Assembly: GCA_036388555.1 (NCBI GenBank)
Contig: DASVRP010000010.1
Span: forward strand, 1 to 64,000
Length of the DNA: 64,000 nt
Direction of reading: 5' to 3'
From: UBA4665 sp036388555
GTDB taxonomy: Bacteria; Patescibacteriota; Saccharimonadia; Saccharimonadales; UBA4665
The notes under the pieces were generated by a model. It searched no databases. It was not told where the DNA came from and worked only from the letters and a program-made list of their open reading frames with translations. Position numbers and translations under genes: made by a program. Below, piece by piece: positions 7,461 to 17,215 of the stretch (position 1 is its first letter; the number at the start of each line of letters is the position of its first letter).

Positions 7461-8414
7461 CTACAGATAGCGTTTCACGACATAGCGGAGCATGAAGATA
7501 CCTGGAATGATAGGTAGCCAGTAGGTCAGCCCGCGGTACATCAGGACGGCTGCCAATGCCTGCGGTGTCGCGGCCCCGAACGCTATAAGCCCGGACACCA
7601 GCCCAAGTTCGACGCCGCCGAGACCGCCCGGCGTAGGCGTCGCGACACCTATCAGCGTACCGAACGACAATACGATCAACGCCGCAGACCATCCGAAAGG
7701 CGAGGCGCCGGCAGCCTGTACGCAGAGTGCCAGTGTCATCGCGCTGAGCGATGTGATCGCGATATTTGCCGCCAGTGCGCCGGCCGTCCTGGAGTTCGGC
7801 TTCAAACTGCCGCGCAAGGTATGTCCAAGCTCGTGCAGGAACGCTAGTATCCTGGCCCTGACGGCCGCTTTACTGGCATAGAGCAGTACAGCGACGGCGG
7901 TGATGGCTAGTGCTGCAGTGATGATCACCGCCACCGGGATAGCCGGCCAGCGGACAGCCTGCAACGTGTCCGGTTGAAAAACAAGTACGGCCATGATCAG
8001 CAGTATGGTGCCGATGATCCCGATGATATTGTTCGCAGCTAACACACCACCGGCTTCAGCATACGTATGCCGGTGCCGGTGCAGGAACGCTCCGAACAGG
8101 CCGAAAGCGCCGAGTCCGGCGGGCAGGAGCCGGTTTGCCAGCCCGGCAGCCATCTGGACTGCCAAAGTCTCAAGATACCGCACGGGCCGCAGCGCCAATA
8201 CCCAATAACTCATGGCTGCCGCAAGGTAGCTGGCGCAGACGATAGTCGCCGCCGGAATCAGCAATCGGGCATCGGCGTCACGCAGCGCGCCGATGCTGGC
8301 CAGAACATCTGTCCGGCGGATATACAGGAGAACCGCAAGGAACGCACCAGCGACAAGCACTATGACAGTCTGGCGACGTGTAACATGGAATTGACGGGCG
8401 GAGGTATCAGCCAT
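7461..8414 (-). CDS. UPF0104/YbhN-type membrane protein (lysylphosphatidylglycerol synthase TM-region family)
   Basis: 317 residues from the start at 8414 (MADTSARQFH), chosen because TATACT lies 7 nt before it; a longer reading frame upstream lacks signals. Seven or eight hydrophobic segments. SFGTLIGVATPTPGGLGGVELGLVSGL near residue 260 is the family's conserved C-terminal motif. Proteins of this fold act in lipid flipping or polysaccharide export and often sit near glycosyltransferases, as here (GT2 next to it). Substrate unknown. Confidence 0.8.
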   Translation of the reverse strand: MADTSARQFHVTRRQTVIVLVAGAFLAVLLYIRRTDVLASIGALRDADARLLIPAATIVCASYLAAAMSYWVLALRPVRYLETLAVQMAAGLANRLLPAGLGAFGLFGAFLHRHRHTYAEAGGVLAANNIIGIIGTILLIMAVLVFQPDTLQAVRWPAIPVAVIITAALAITAVAVLLYASKAAVRARILAFLHELGHTLRGSLKPNSRTAGALAANIAITSLSAMTLALCVQAAGASPFGWSAALIVLSFGTLIGVATPTPGGLGGVELGLVSGLIAFGAATPQALAAVLMYRGLTYWLPIIPGIFMLRYVVKRYL

Positions 8415-8464
8415 AAGCATAAGTATAACGCCGGGCCTTGCAATTGATGCTATCAGTACGACGA

Positions 8465-9409
8465 TTATTTGGAGTAACGCAGGCGCTTCGTCTGTTCGAG
8501 GTTGGCTTCGATGAGTATGCGGTTGATCCGTATCAGGTCGGCGATGATGTTCAACACCAGGCACAGGAAGGCGCCGGTCAACAGTACTGAACCGAGTATC
8601 AGCGACTGCAGGTGGCCGCGGCCGGTGTCACCGATATATGTTAGATAGAGATAGCGGGCGAACGGTACCAGGCCCAGCACCAACAGACTGTAGCCAAGCG
8701 TACCGAACACCATGTAGGGGTGATACATCAGATAAGCCCGGATGATGGCACTGGCCGATTTGAAGACATGCTCGCGGGTGGACTTGAACAGCCGTGATTC
8801 ACGGAGCTTCGGGTTCGTCGTGATGGGGATGCTGCTGATAGCCATCCGCTTGACGCCGGCCTGGATGATCGTCTCCATGCAGTAGCTGAAGCGGGTGATG
8901 ATGTTGAGCTGCAGCAGCGATTCGCGGGAATACGCCCGGAATCCACTGGCCGCATCCGGCAGGTCGGTGCCGGCCGCTTTGTTAACGACCCTGCTGCCGA
9001 TACGCTGCAATAGTTTCTTACCGGCCGAAAAATGCTCGATCGTCTGGGTCTGGCGGTCCCCGATGACGATATCGGCTTCGCCGCGCAGGATCGGCTGCAC
9101 CAGGTCACCGATCCGTTCCTGCGGGTACTGATTGTCAGCGTCGGTGTTGACGACGATATCGGCTCCCAGCTCGAGGGCACGGTTGACGCCGTCGTGGAAC
9201 ATCCGGGCCAGCCCGACATTGCGGGCGTGTGGGACGATCTCCGTGACGCCGTGCGCGCGGGCAACTTCGACTGTCCGGTCGGTCGAGCCGTCGTCCATGA
9301 CGATGACGATGATCTCATCGATACCCTTGATCTTTGCGGGCAAGCTTTTGAGGACGATCGGCAGCGTCGCTTCTTCGTTTAAGCAGGGGATCTGGATGAC
9401 GAGTTTCAT
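8465..9409 (-). CDS. GT2 glycosyltransferase, dolichol-phosphate-mannose-synthase-like, with C-terminal TM helices
   Basis: 314 residues from the ATG at 9409 (MKLVIQIPCLNEE), which has AAGGA upstream; an upstream TTG at 9430 is less likely. The N-terminal GT-A fold has VMDDGSTD and NTDADNQYP (DxD metal site). Two hydrophobic segments at about 225-300 anchor it. Such enzymes transfer a sugar from a nucleotide to polyprenyl phosphate, feeding membrane glycosyltransferases such as the neighbour at 9471. Confidence 0.88.
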   Translation of the reverse strand: MKLVIQIPCLNEEATLPIVLKSLPAKIKGIDEIIVIVMDDGSTDRTVEVARAHGVTEIVPHARNVGLARMFHDGVNRALELGADIVVNTDADNQYPQERIGDLVQPILRGEADIVIGDRQTQTIEHFSAGKKLLQRIGSRVVNKAAGTDLPDAASGFRAYSRESLLQLNIITRFSYCMETIIQAGVKRMAISSIPITTNPKLRESRLFKSTREHVFKSASAIIRAYLMYHPYMVFGTLGYSLLVLGLVPFARYLYLTYIGDTGRGHLQSLILGSVLLTGAFLCLVLNIIADLIRINRILIEANLEQTKRLRYSK

Positions 9410-9470
9410 AATCGGAGCAAAATCCTTCAATAGTAACTATTATAACATATATTGCTTTATCTGAGTATTG

Positions 9471-10988
9471 TTAGTGGTGTACGACCTTGGTGAGTACGTT
9501 CTTGGCAAGCCAGTTGGCACGTTCGGCCGCGTAATTCTGTTGCAAATACCACGACGCATCGCTGTAGATGATCCAGCCGACGATGCCGCCGCCCTGCAGG
9601 AACAGCAGCAGTACCACGACAAGGAACAGGTTGCGGTATGTGGCGAGGCGCTCCCGGTCGAAGAAGCGGGCGAAGCCGATCGCCAACACCACCAGCAGTA
9701 CCGGGTAGAGCGGCACCAGGTAACGACCATGGATGGCGACAGCCTCTCCGGTGTGCAGGTACATCGAGAAGTTCTGCACGAACAATACCAACAGATAGAA
9801 TGCGCTGACCGCCAACAGCAACACTAGACCGCGGTTGCGCCAGATATGCCGCCGGAATACCGCTGCCAGCAGTCCGCCGGCAAAGAGGACCGTCCAGCCG
9901 GTGTAATTGACGATCGTCAGTGGCTGATACGGTTTGTAGGTTACCGTACCCCACACATCGTCGATGTAGCTGGTGATGCTGAACATCGTCTCGTATACGG
10001 TACGGTGTACCCAGACCCATGGGTACACGGCGATGCCGAGCGCCGTCGGCTCGGGATAGGTGGCAGCGAACAGGTGGTCGCGGGCCCACGGCGAATACTT
10101 CTGGCATTCATCGATACTCAGCACCATGTCGCATTTCGGCACAGGAGCCTGGTACTGCACCATATTCACCCCATACCGCTCAATGCATAGCCCGATCGAG
10201 ACTGCAGTAAACAGTGCTAGTCCGACCAGCTTCAGCTTACTCATGCCGGCCGGTACACTGTCCTTATCTTCGAGCAGGTTGATGACAGAGGACTTTTGAC
10301 GGCGGATCCGTCTGACGGTAATCATGGCCAGCAGTATTGCCAGCGCGAAGAATATAGGTGCGAACGGGAACTTGACGATCGAACCGATGCAACCGGTCAG
10401 GATGATCTGCAGTATCAGTACGATGGGCAGTGGCGACCCGGCTGAAGCCGTCGTGACCCATCTGTAGTATCTGACGCCATAAAGGAAGAGCAGTGCAGTC
10501 AACAGCACCATCAGGTTGTCGTAATTGATCTGGCCGGCCAGCTGCGGTACCACCGGCAGCAGGACGAAGAAGAGCAGGGTGACGTTGCGCAGCGCCCGGC
10601 TGATGCCCAGTTCGTCGAACAGCTTGCGGTAGATGAACAGTGCCCCTACGAAGATGCCGATATTGATCAGACGCAGACCGATGACCTGTGCTGTCAGGCT
10701 GTCGGTCGCGAACCGCAGCATCTGATACGGCACCGCCATAAGGTAATGATATAGATATGACGGATCGCGGACGATCGCGCCATATACCGATGAGTCGGGC
10801 GGTTGGGACGTGAAGAAGGGCAGCCATTGCTGGGTGTGGAGCCGTATCAGCCCGAGATGGTAATTTTCGTCGAAGGCCTGTGGGTAGCGAGCCGTCAGGG
10901 CGATCCAGAGGGCTTGCAGTATGAGCAGCAGGATGACCGCATAAAAACAACGCTGCGAGCGGACGAACCGGCCGATAAAATTGAGCAT
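9471..10988 (-). CDS. Multi-pass membrane glycosyltransferase-like protein (GT39/DUF2142 type)
   Basis: 505 residues from the ATG at 10988 (MLNFIGRF), chosen because TATAAT lies 7 nt before it. About ten or more membrane segments. YPQAFDENYHLGLI after the first helix contains the acidic D-E pair typical of GT-C enzymes using lipid-linked sugars. Paired with the GT2 at 8465, likely its donor source. Divergent from the gene at 11044 with only 55 bp between. Confidence 0.68.
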   Translation of the reverse strand: MLNFIGRFVRSQRCFYAVILLLILQALWIALTARYPQAFDENYHLGLIRLHTQQWLPFFTSQPPDSSVYGAIVRDPSYLYHYLMAVPYQMLRFATDSLTAQVIGLRLINIGIFVGALFIYRKLFDELGISRALRNVTLLFFVLLPVVPQLAGQINYDNLMVLLTALLFLYGVRYYRWVTTASAGSPLPIVLILQIILTGCIGSIVKFPFAPIFFALAILLAMITVRRIRRQKSSVINLLEDKDSVPAGMSKLKLVGLALFTAVSIGLCIERYGVNMVQYQAPVPKCDMVLSIDECQKYSPWARDHLFAATYPEPTALGIAVYPWVWVHRTVYETMFSITSYIDDVWGTVTYKPYQPLTIVNYTGWTVLFAGGLLAAVFRRHIWRNRGLVLLLAVSAFYLLVLFVQNFSMYLHTGEAVAIHGRYLVPLYPVLLVVLAIGFARFFDRERLATYRNLFLVVVLLLFLQGGGIVGWIIYSDASWYLQQNYAAERANWLAKNVLTKVVHH

Positions 10989-11043
10989 GCCTACTATTAT
11001 ACCGATATTTGCTGACAATTGCCTTAAAGCTTACAATAGGCAC
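10989..11043. promoter_or_regulatory. Divergent leaderless promoters
   Basis: Plus: TTGCTG (11009-11014), 17-nt spacer, TACAAT (11032-11037), then 6 nt to the ATG at 11044. Minus: TATAAT (complement of 10996-11001), 7 nt before the ATG at 10988. Neither side has room for a leader with an SD. Confidence 0.7.
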
Positions 11044-11907
11044 ATGTCCCGTAAATCTGTCCGGGCGCTGCTCGCAGCCGCCGTCCTGCTTATTACCGCC
11101 GCTGCGTTCATCTATTACAGTGTCACACACCCCGAATCCCTGCGCCAGCTGGGGCGGCTGCCATTAACGACGATCGTCATCCTCTTATTGTTGTACTGTG
11201 CCTTCCTGGGCTCATTGACCTGGATCCAGCGGGCGACGCTGTCACTCTGCAATATCACGCTTGGACGCCGCGAAAGCCTGCTACTGGTGATGTACTCGTC
11301 GATCATCAACTTCTTCGGGCCGCTGCAGAGCGGGCCGGCCTTCCGGGCTGCCTATCTCAAAAGGAAGCATAATGTCAGCCTCAAGCAGTACGCCGTCGCA
11401 ACTTTGTTTTACTACGGGTTCTATGCCGGCTTCAGCGCCATTTTCCTGATGACCTATTTCATCGGCATCTGGGCATTGGCGGCTGTGGTCGTCGCCTTTG
11501 CCGCTGTCCCGGTCATACTGCGCAGTCCGAAGTTGCTGCCGGAACGGTTCAGGGGACTCAAGTTGCAGCATATCGGCACGCTGGCGGTTGGGACGCTTGC
11601 ACAGGTCAGCATACTGGCCGTTATATTCTACATCGAACTCGGTAGCCTTGGCCGGCACATCGCCGCCGTCCCGGCACTCATATACACAGGGGCAGCCAAT
11701 TTCGCTCTGTTCGTATCGGTGACGCCGGGCGCCATCGGCTTCCGGGAATCGTTCGTTCTCTTTACAGAGAAACTGCACCACATTCCGCAGGTGCAGGTCA
11801 TTTCAGCCAGCCTGATTGACCGCGGCGTGTATGTGCTGTTCCTCGGCATACTGGCAGTCATCGTCTTTGGGTTCCACGCTAAGGATTATCTCAATTCTAA
11901 GAAATAA
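11044..11907 (+). CDS. Second UPF0104/YbhN-type membrane protein
   Basis: 287 residues from 11044 (MSRKSVRALL). Membrane segments throughout. FGPLQSGPAFRAAYLKRKHN near residue 90 and SVTPGAIGFRESFVLF near residue 228 correspond to the two conserved motifs of the lysylphosphatidylglycerol-synthase TM-region (UPF0104) family. A paralogue is at 7461. Possible role in export or flipping of a lipid-linked glycan; substrate unknown. Confidence 0.78.
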   Translation: MSRKSVRALLAAAVLLITAAAFIYYSVTHPESLRQLGRLPLTTIVILLLLYCAFLGSLTWIQRATLSLCNITLGRRESLLLVMYSSIINFFGPLQSGPAFRAAYLKRKHNVSLKQYAVATLFYYGFYAGFSAIFLMTYFIGIWALAAVVVAFAAVPVILRSPKLLPERFRGLKLQHIGTLAVGTLAQVSILAVIFYIELGSLGRHIAAVPALIYTGAANFALFVSVTPGAIGFRESFVLFTEKLHHIPQVQVISASLIDRGVYVLFLGILAVIVFGFHAKDYLNSKK

Positions 11908-11962
11908 GCCAGATATGATATATTCAGCTCATTTTCAATTGCCAGGGGTACAATAGTCAATT

Positions 11963-12649
11963 ATGCGTATATTAGTAGTAGAAGATGAAGTCAAGATCGC
12001 CGGTGCCGTCAAACGCGGCCTGGAACTGCATGGCTACGCTGTAGATATGGTACATGACGGCGAGACCGGGTACGGCCATGCTTCCAGCGACGATTACGAC
12101 CTGATCGTCCTCGATCGGATGCTACCCGGTATGGACGGCGTCGAGCTCTGTGCCCGGTTGCGCGAGGAGGGAATCCATACGCCCATCCTGATGCTGACCG
12201 CCCGTGGCACTATCGGAGACAAGGTAGACGGATTGAACAGCGGGGCGGACGACTATCTCGTCAAACCGTTCTCATTCGACGAGCTGACGGCCCGGGTACG
12301 TGCATTGCTGCGCCGGCCACAGTCCAGTACCGGTACCGTCCTGAAGGTCGACAGCCTGTCGTTCGACCCGATTTCATTTACAGCAGAACGCAGCGGCACG
12401 CCGATCAAGCTGTCGCACAAAGAGTTCCTGCTGCTCGAGTACTTTATGCATCATGCCGGCCAGATCATCACCAAGGACCAGCTGATCACCCATATCTGGA
12501 ATGAGGATGCCGACATACTGCCCAACACGGTCGAAGTTTATATCGGATACCTCCGCACCAAGATCGACCGGGCATTTCCCGACGAAAAGCCGCTGCTGCA
12601 CACCCGGCGCGGTTTTGGCTATATCCTCGGGCCGCAGGGAGCTGCCTAG
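11963..12649 (+). CDS. OmpR-family response regulator
   Basis: 228 residues. N-terminal receiver domain with acidic pocket (VVEDE, residues 5-9), phospho-acceptor Asp51 (LIVLDRMLPGMDG) and Lys in DDYLVKPF near 101; C-terminal winged-helix DNA-binding domain ending in TRRGFGYIL. TACAAT lies 8 nt before the ATG. Followed after 2 nt by its sensor kinase. The signal is unknown. Confidence 0.95.
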   Translation: MRILVVEDEVKIAGAVKRGLELHGYAVDMVHDGETGYGHASSDDYDLIVLDRMLPGMDGVELCARLREEGIHTPILMLTARGTIGDKVDGLNSGADDYLVKPFSFDELTARVRALLRRPQSSTGTVLKVDSLSFDPISFTAERSGTPIKLSHKEFLLLEYFMHHAGQIITKDQLITHIWNEDADILPNTVEVYIGYLRTKIDRAFPDEKPLLHTRRGFGYILGPQGAA

Positions 12650-12651
12650 GC

Positions 12652-13674
12652 ATGTTCCGGTCCGCTGTATTCAAGCTGACCGCCTCCTATGTCGCCATCG
12701 TCATGGCACTGTGCATCGTGTTCAGTGTCGTCCTGTACCATCTGGCTGTCCGGGAACTGTATACCGGATTTTATAACGAATATACCCGATGGTTCAATGC
12801 CTATGAACCCTTCGGACTGCGACAGCCCGGCACGCCGGTCCAGGAGCTGGCACTGCGCTCACAGCACATCATGGAACAGCTGGTGTACCTCAATATCGCC
12901 GTCTTCGTCGTGACATCTGTCGTCTGTTACCTGTTGGCCCGCCGCACCATCCGCCCGATCGAAGCCGCCCACGAACAGCAGAAACGCTTTACGGCGGACG
13001 TCAGCCACGAACTGCGGACGCCGTTGACGTCCATCCGGATGGAGTCGGAAGTCAGCCTGATGGATAAGAAGGCTCCGGCAAAAGACCTGCGCGCCGCCCT
13101 CAGCAGTAACCTCGAGGAGGTCGACCGCATGGAAGCGCTCATCAACAACTTACTGCTGCTCAGCACGATGGAGGCCGACAAGCTGCGGACCAAGTTCGGC
13201 CAGATTGACATACACGAAGTCATCCAGTCGGCGCTTGATACCGTCGGCAAGTCAGCCGCTGCCAAAGGCATCACGCTACAGTCCAAGCTGACTTCCCGCG
13301 ATATACTCGGCGACCGGACCAGCCTGACGCAGCTGATCGTCATCCTGCTCGAGAACGCCGTCAAATACAGCCCCGCCGGATCCAGCGTCAGCGTCGCTAT
13401 CCGCAAAGGCCGCAGCCGGGTGATAGTCGACATCCAGGACCAGGGCGCCGGCATCCCGCCAGCTGACCTGCCGCACGTCTTCGACCGCTTCTACCGCGCT
13501 GACAGCGCCAGGTCCCGCAGCGCCGAGGCCAACAAAGGAACGCAGCAGGGCTTCGGGCTCGGCCTGTCGATAGCCAAGCTCATCGCCGACCTGCACCACG
13601 GCGAGATCGTCATCACCAGCACGCCTGGGAGCGGGACAAAAGCTTCAGTGATATTGCCGCAGGGTATCAGATAA
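12652..13674 (+). CDS. Sensor histidine kinase
   Basis: 340 residues. Two membrane helices (about 10-33 and 78-97) enclose a short extracytoplasmic loop of some 45 residues; HisKA with FTADVSHELRTPLTSIRME (His119), then HATPase with LLENAVKYSPAGS (N box), DQGAGIP (G1) and GFGLGLSIAK (G2). The region between TM2 and HisKA is too short for a full HAMP. Cognate to the regulator at 11963 by position. Confidence 0.95.
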   Translation: MFRSAVFKLTASYVAIVMALCIVFSVVLYHLAVRELYTGFYNEYTRWFNAYEPFGLRQPGTPVQELALRSQHIMEQLVYLNIAVFVVTSVVCYLLARRTIRPIEAAHEQQKRFTADVSHELRTPLTSIRMESEVSLMDKKAPAKDLRAALSSNLEEVDRMEALINNLLLLSTMEADKLRTKFGQIDIHEVIQSALDTVGKSAAAKGITLQSKLTSRDILGDRTSLTQLIVILLENAVKYSPAGSSVSVAIRKGRSRVIVDIQDQGAGIPPADLPHVFDRFYRADSARSRSAEANKGTQQGFGLGLSIAKLIADLHHGEIVITSTPGSGTKASVILPQGIR

Positions 13675-13714
13675 AGCACTAGTATTTTATGTTCATATGT
13701 GGTATAATGATTGT

Positions 13715-14482
13715 ATGAGAGTATCAAGTAGCGACGAATATCCCCATCTAACCCGCGACCTAGCAATAATGGGTAAGGCTTTCGACGAAGTAACTCCGCC
13801 GGTTGACGACATAGTGCCGGAGGGGACAGTCTGGGTCTCGAATGTACGCAAGGGACCATATAACGGCTTTATGCATATTTTCCAGGCTCTGCAGGAACGG
13901 GGCTTCGGTATACATTTCACCGATACTGCCACTGCTATGTATCCTGCACAGGTTCCATCAGGAAGAGATTACGCAGTGTATGTCGAATCAAGCGATACAA
14001 ATACTCCGTATGATAGTGTCGTCGACGAAGTCTTTAGGAATGGAAATCCCAATTCCACCATACTGACATCCATCGAACTAGGCCGTATCGGTACAGGTGG
14101 TCTGATTGAGGGCAGTGAATCCTATAGAGATATGCGCCAGAAATTATCGGAGCTCCCAGACGAGGATTTTGATACGGCGCTGCACCGTATGTTTCTCAGT
14201 ACCGTATTAGGCAGTATCGCTGATGAAGCCCGTAGGCTGGATGACCAAGACGATGACGAAACCACAGTAGCGCCGCATTATTCTGACGATATAAGATCCA
14301 AGCGAAACAGAGCATATGAAATGGTCAGAGAAAAAGGCTATAAACCCTACAATCCAGAAGAAATCCTCGGCCTGGCTCACGGCGCTATCGATGATACGCT
14401 TGGCATCGAACTTGAACCATTACCGGATGATCCACTGCGGGAGTTCGAAGGTCCGGTAGATTTCAGCGACTTTCAGTATTGA
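13715..14482 (+). CDS. Acidic hypothetical protein
   Basis: 255 residues from the ATG at 13715 (MRVSSSDEYPHL), placed 6 nt after a perfect TATAAT; an in-frame ATG at 13697 lies upstream of the -10 box and cannot be in the mRNA. Soluble, acidic (LDDQDDDETT near 184). No domain recognised. Style resembles the hypothetical proteins at 35955, 42827 and 44089. Confidence 0.6.
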   Translation: MRVSSSDEYPHLTRDLAIMGKAFDEVTPPVDDIVPEGTVWVSNVRKGPYNGFMHIFQALQERGFGIHFTDTATAMYPAQVPSGRDYAVYVESSDTNTPYDSVVDEVFRNGNPNSTILTSIELGRIGTGGLIEGSESYRDMRQKLSELPDEDFDTALHRMFLSTVLGSIADEARRLDDQDDDETTVAPHYSDDIRSKRNRAYEMVREKGYKPYNPEEILGLAHGAIDDTLGIELEPLPDDPLREFEGPVDFSDFQY

Positions 14483-14574
14483 TACGCACTCAGCCCACCG
14501 AACTATAACAATAATAGCCGTCGGCCTGGAAGAAACATGGACGAGCAACCCGGAATATGCTCATACCTCGATTC

Positions 14575-16416
14575 CTAGAAATGGTCACGTATGTGGCTGA
14601 AACTATAGTCCCAGTCAGCATCGGCCTTCTTGTGCGGGTTGAAGATGTTCTGCGGATCCATGATGTGTTTGGCGGACTTGAAGAGGCCGACGATCTCGGG
14701 GCCGTACATCTGGACCAGCCAGGGGCCGCGGACCAGGCCGTCGTTGTGCTCGCCGGATAGTGAACCGTGGTATTTCAGGACAAGCTCGTCGACTTCCTTC
14801 ATGGCAGGCAACAGTTTGGCGCGCTCGGTCTTATCTTCGAGCTTCATCAGCGGGATGATGTGGAAGTTGCCATCACCCATATGGCCGGCGATGGTCGCGA
14901 ACAGCTTGTACTTCTTGATGATGGCGCGCAGCTGCGGCAGGAATTCAACAAGGTAGGGCGGGTTGACAACGAGGTCATCGATGAACGGCGCCGTATGTTT
15001 GTCCTTGACCTTACTGCGGAGCAGCTGGAAGCTCTGGCGGCGCATGATCCAGAACTTTTCACTTTTCAGCTCAGTGTCGTCCTCTTCAAAGCCGTTGATC
15101 TCGTAATACGCCCGCTTAAGGCCAAGCTCCTGATGCAGAGCCTTGATCTTCGTGCGTACCTCCTCGGCACTGTCACCATCGAACTCGACCATCAGTACAA
15201 GTTTCGGGATTCCATGCAGTAATTGCAGGCCGTCTGGAATCAGCCCGATCAGCAGCTTTATGAATGCCTTGACACCAAGCATCTTCAGGAAATACGGCAT
15301 GAATTTGATGGATAGCAGCAGTGTCGCGTCATCGAATGATTCGAAGGTCGCCGGCTTGTGCTTCAGCACGACGTTGATAACTTCTCCGAGCTTGTTGATA
15401 TCTTTCATGAACAATACCAGCAGGCCGGAGTGCTCGCGGTGCGGCACCAGCTTGAAATTTATGTCGGTGACGAAACCAAGCGTACCCTGGGCTCCGCAGA
15501 TAAGTTGTGTCAGATCGAAGATCCCAGTCGAGCGGTCCCAGACATCCCACAGGCTGTAACCGGTGGAGTTCTTACTCACTTTTGGCCGGGCCTGTTTGAT
15601 GAGGTCGTAATGGTCCTCGATCATCCGGAACAGTTCACGGTAGACGTAGCCTTCGAAGTCCTGCTGTGCCATCTTGGCGTCAAGCTGCGGACGGTTGAGC
15701 GGCTTGACGGTGCGCTCGATGCCGTCGGCGAAGATGACTTTGATCTCATTCAGGAAGCGGTGCGTCTTGCCATATTCAAGCGACTTCTCGCCGCCCGAGT
15801 TGTTACTGACCATTCCGCCGACAGTACAAAGGTCGCGCGAAGCAGGGTAGGAGGGCATCAGCGCCTTGTGCTTCAGCGTTTCAGCTTCGAAGTCACGGTA
15901 CATCACGCCCGGCTGGACCCGCGCTGACGTAGCAGTGACTTCACCGATGGTCGTGAAGTATTTCTTAAAGTCGACGATGATCGATTCGTTGATCGCCCCG
16001 CCCGACATGTCCGTCCCGGCACTGCGGGCCGTCAGAGACAGCTCCGGCATGGTTGCTTTATTAGCCGATACGACACCGACCAGCGTTGAGACATCTTTAG
16101 CGTCCTTTGGGAACACGACGAGTTTCGGTATCAGCTCAAACATTGAAGCATCATGGCTGTAGAGGTCCTGGGTCTGGACAGAATTGTCCATCTCACCGCG
16201 GAACCCAAGACCGATAAGTTTCTGCCGGATTCCGTCCATGGGATCATATGGCTTGGGTGTAGCAGGCGGTGCAGGCGGAGTCGCTGGAACGGGCGGTGCA
16301 GTAGCTACCGCGGGCGTAGCCGGCAGAACTGATCCTCCAGAAGGCGGTCCGGCAGGTGGCGCTTCTGTTACTTTTGTTTCGTTATCAGCATTGTCCTGTG
16401 AAATAGCGGTGCCCAT
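14575..16416 (-). CDS. GlcD-like FAD-dependent oxidase/dehydrogenase
   Basis: 613 residues. After an unusual Ala/Pro-rich N-terminus (about 15-55) comes a PCMH-type FAD domain: GTDMSGGAINESI and PSRD-type ASRDLCTVGGMVSNNSGG near 195. The C-terminal cap ends HMGDGNFHIIPL and SLSGEHNDGLVRGPWL, typical of glycolate/D-lactate dehydrogenases (GlcD/Dld2). These oxidise 2-hydroxy acids and pass electrons to a quinone or acceptor. No Fe-S GlcF-type extension is seen. Substrate is inferred only from the family. Confidence 0.85.
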   Translation of the reverse strand: MGTAISQDNADNETKVTEAPPAGPPSGGSVLPATPAVATAPPVPATPPAPPATPKPYDPMDGIRQKLIGLGFRGEMDNSVQTQDLYSHDASMFELIPKLVVFPKDAKDVSTLVGVVSANKATMPELSLTARSAGTDMSGGAINESIIVDFKKYFTTIGEVTATSARVQPGVMYRDFEAETLKHKALMPSYPASRDLCTVGGMVSNNSGGEKSLEYGKTHRFLNEIKVIFADGIERTVKPLNRPQLDAKMAQQDFEGYVYRELFRMIEDHYDLIKQARPKVSKNSTGYSLWDVWDRSTGIFDLTQLICGAQGTLGFVTDINFKLVPHREHSGLLVLFMKDINKLGEVINVVLKHKPATFESFDDATLLLSIKFMPYFLKMLGVKAFIKLLIGLIPDGLQLLHGIPKLVLMVEFDGDSAEEVRTKIKALHQELGLKRAYYEINGFEEDDTELKSEKFWIMRRQSFQLLRSKVKDKHTAPFIDDLVVNPPYLVEFLPQLRAIIKKYKLFATIAGHMGDGNFHIIPLMKLEDKTERAKLLPAMKEVDELVLKYHGSLSGEHNDGLVRGPWLVQMYGPEIVGLFKSAKHIMDPQNIFNPHKKADADWDYSFSHIRDHF

Positions 16417-16474
16417 ATTCTATAAGCTTAACCGTTACAAGGGGATTTTGCAATGATGCAGCGTGACAATCAGG

Positions 16475-17092
16475 CTACTTTTCGCACAGTTCGACTCGTT
16501 CATCGGCAGTCGGTTGGTCTGAGAATGGGATATCCGGGTCCAGTACGTTCAGATAGGCGTTCGAAGGAGTATAACCCCTGACAGGTTTGACGATCCTATA
16601 CCATTCTGCGACACCTGGCTTGTCTGGATTCGTGGCAGCTTTCGGCGATGCTTTAGCAGGCCCTTCAGCCAGGCACTCGACCAGCACGGTAGCTCCAAGA
16701 GCGATGACGCCCTTGTCGCCGCTGGCATCGATGTAGTCCTCTACGACGCGTACGCCACCAGTCGCCTGGGCGACTTCGCAGTAATACGCGAACTCCTTTG
16801 TACGCTTAACAGGCTTCTCAGATAGCGGATTACAGAACTGCGCCGGGGAGGACGTATCCTTATCGCCACTGTCCGGAGACTGCCGAGGCTGCGGTGTCGG
16901 CCGGGCGGTGACCGTCGGAAGCGTGGTGGCAGGAGGTGCTGTTGCGGTAGTGTCGGCCGTCGCCCCAGGGTTAAGGTCGCCTTCCTGCGCAGAACAGCCG
17001 GCACTGAGTCCGGCAGCCAAAGTAACACCAAGGAATAGAGCTGGAATATGTTTCCTCCGCACGGTAGTTCTGATCGTTTCGAGAGCTGGCAT
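16475..17092 (-). CDS. Secreted lipoprotein, unknown
   Basis: 205 residues. Signal peptide with positively charged start and a lipobox LSAGC near residue 33, so Cys33 is probably lipidated. A Thr/Pro-rich linker (about 40-85) follows, then a domain with four Cys that may form disulphides. GGAGAA precedes the ATG. No domain recognised. Divergent from the NADH dehydrogenase gene. Confidence 0.75.
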   Translation of the reverse strand: MPALETIRTTVRRKHIPALFLGVTLAAGLSAGCSAQEGDLNPGATADTTATAPPATTLPTVTARPTPQPRQSPDSGDKDTSSPAQFCNPLSEKPVKRTKEFAYYCEVAQATGGVRVVEDYIDASGDKGVIALGATVLVECLAEGPAKASPKAATNPDKPGVAEWYRIVKPVRGYTPSNAYLNVLDPDIPFSDQPTADERVELCEK

Positions 17093-17215
17093 ACTGATTC
17101 TCCTGTCTTAGATATGAGTACAAGGATACACCTATTGCAGGGCCACGATGTAGGATTCCTTACATATGACCTGATAAGGTGGCCATATCGCTTATAGTTA
17201 GCTATACTTCAAGGC

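Noticed and set aside
10264..11130. Long open frame (288 codons) on the minus strand
   Set aside because: Runs antisense or out of frame through the membrane transferase gene and into the divergent 11044 gene; Arg/Pro/His-rich composition typical of a shadow frame.
13697..13714. Upstream ATG for the 13715 gene
   Set aside because: It lies before the TATAAT box and would not be transcribed.
15358..15927. 189-codon plus-strand frame inside the GlcD-like gene
   Set aside because: Antisense shadow of a clearly conserved FAD-binding domain.
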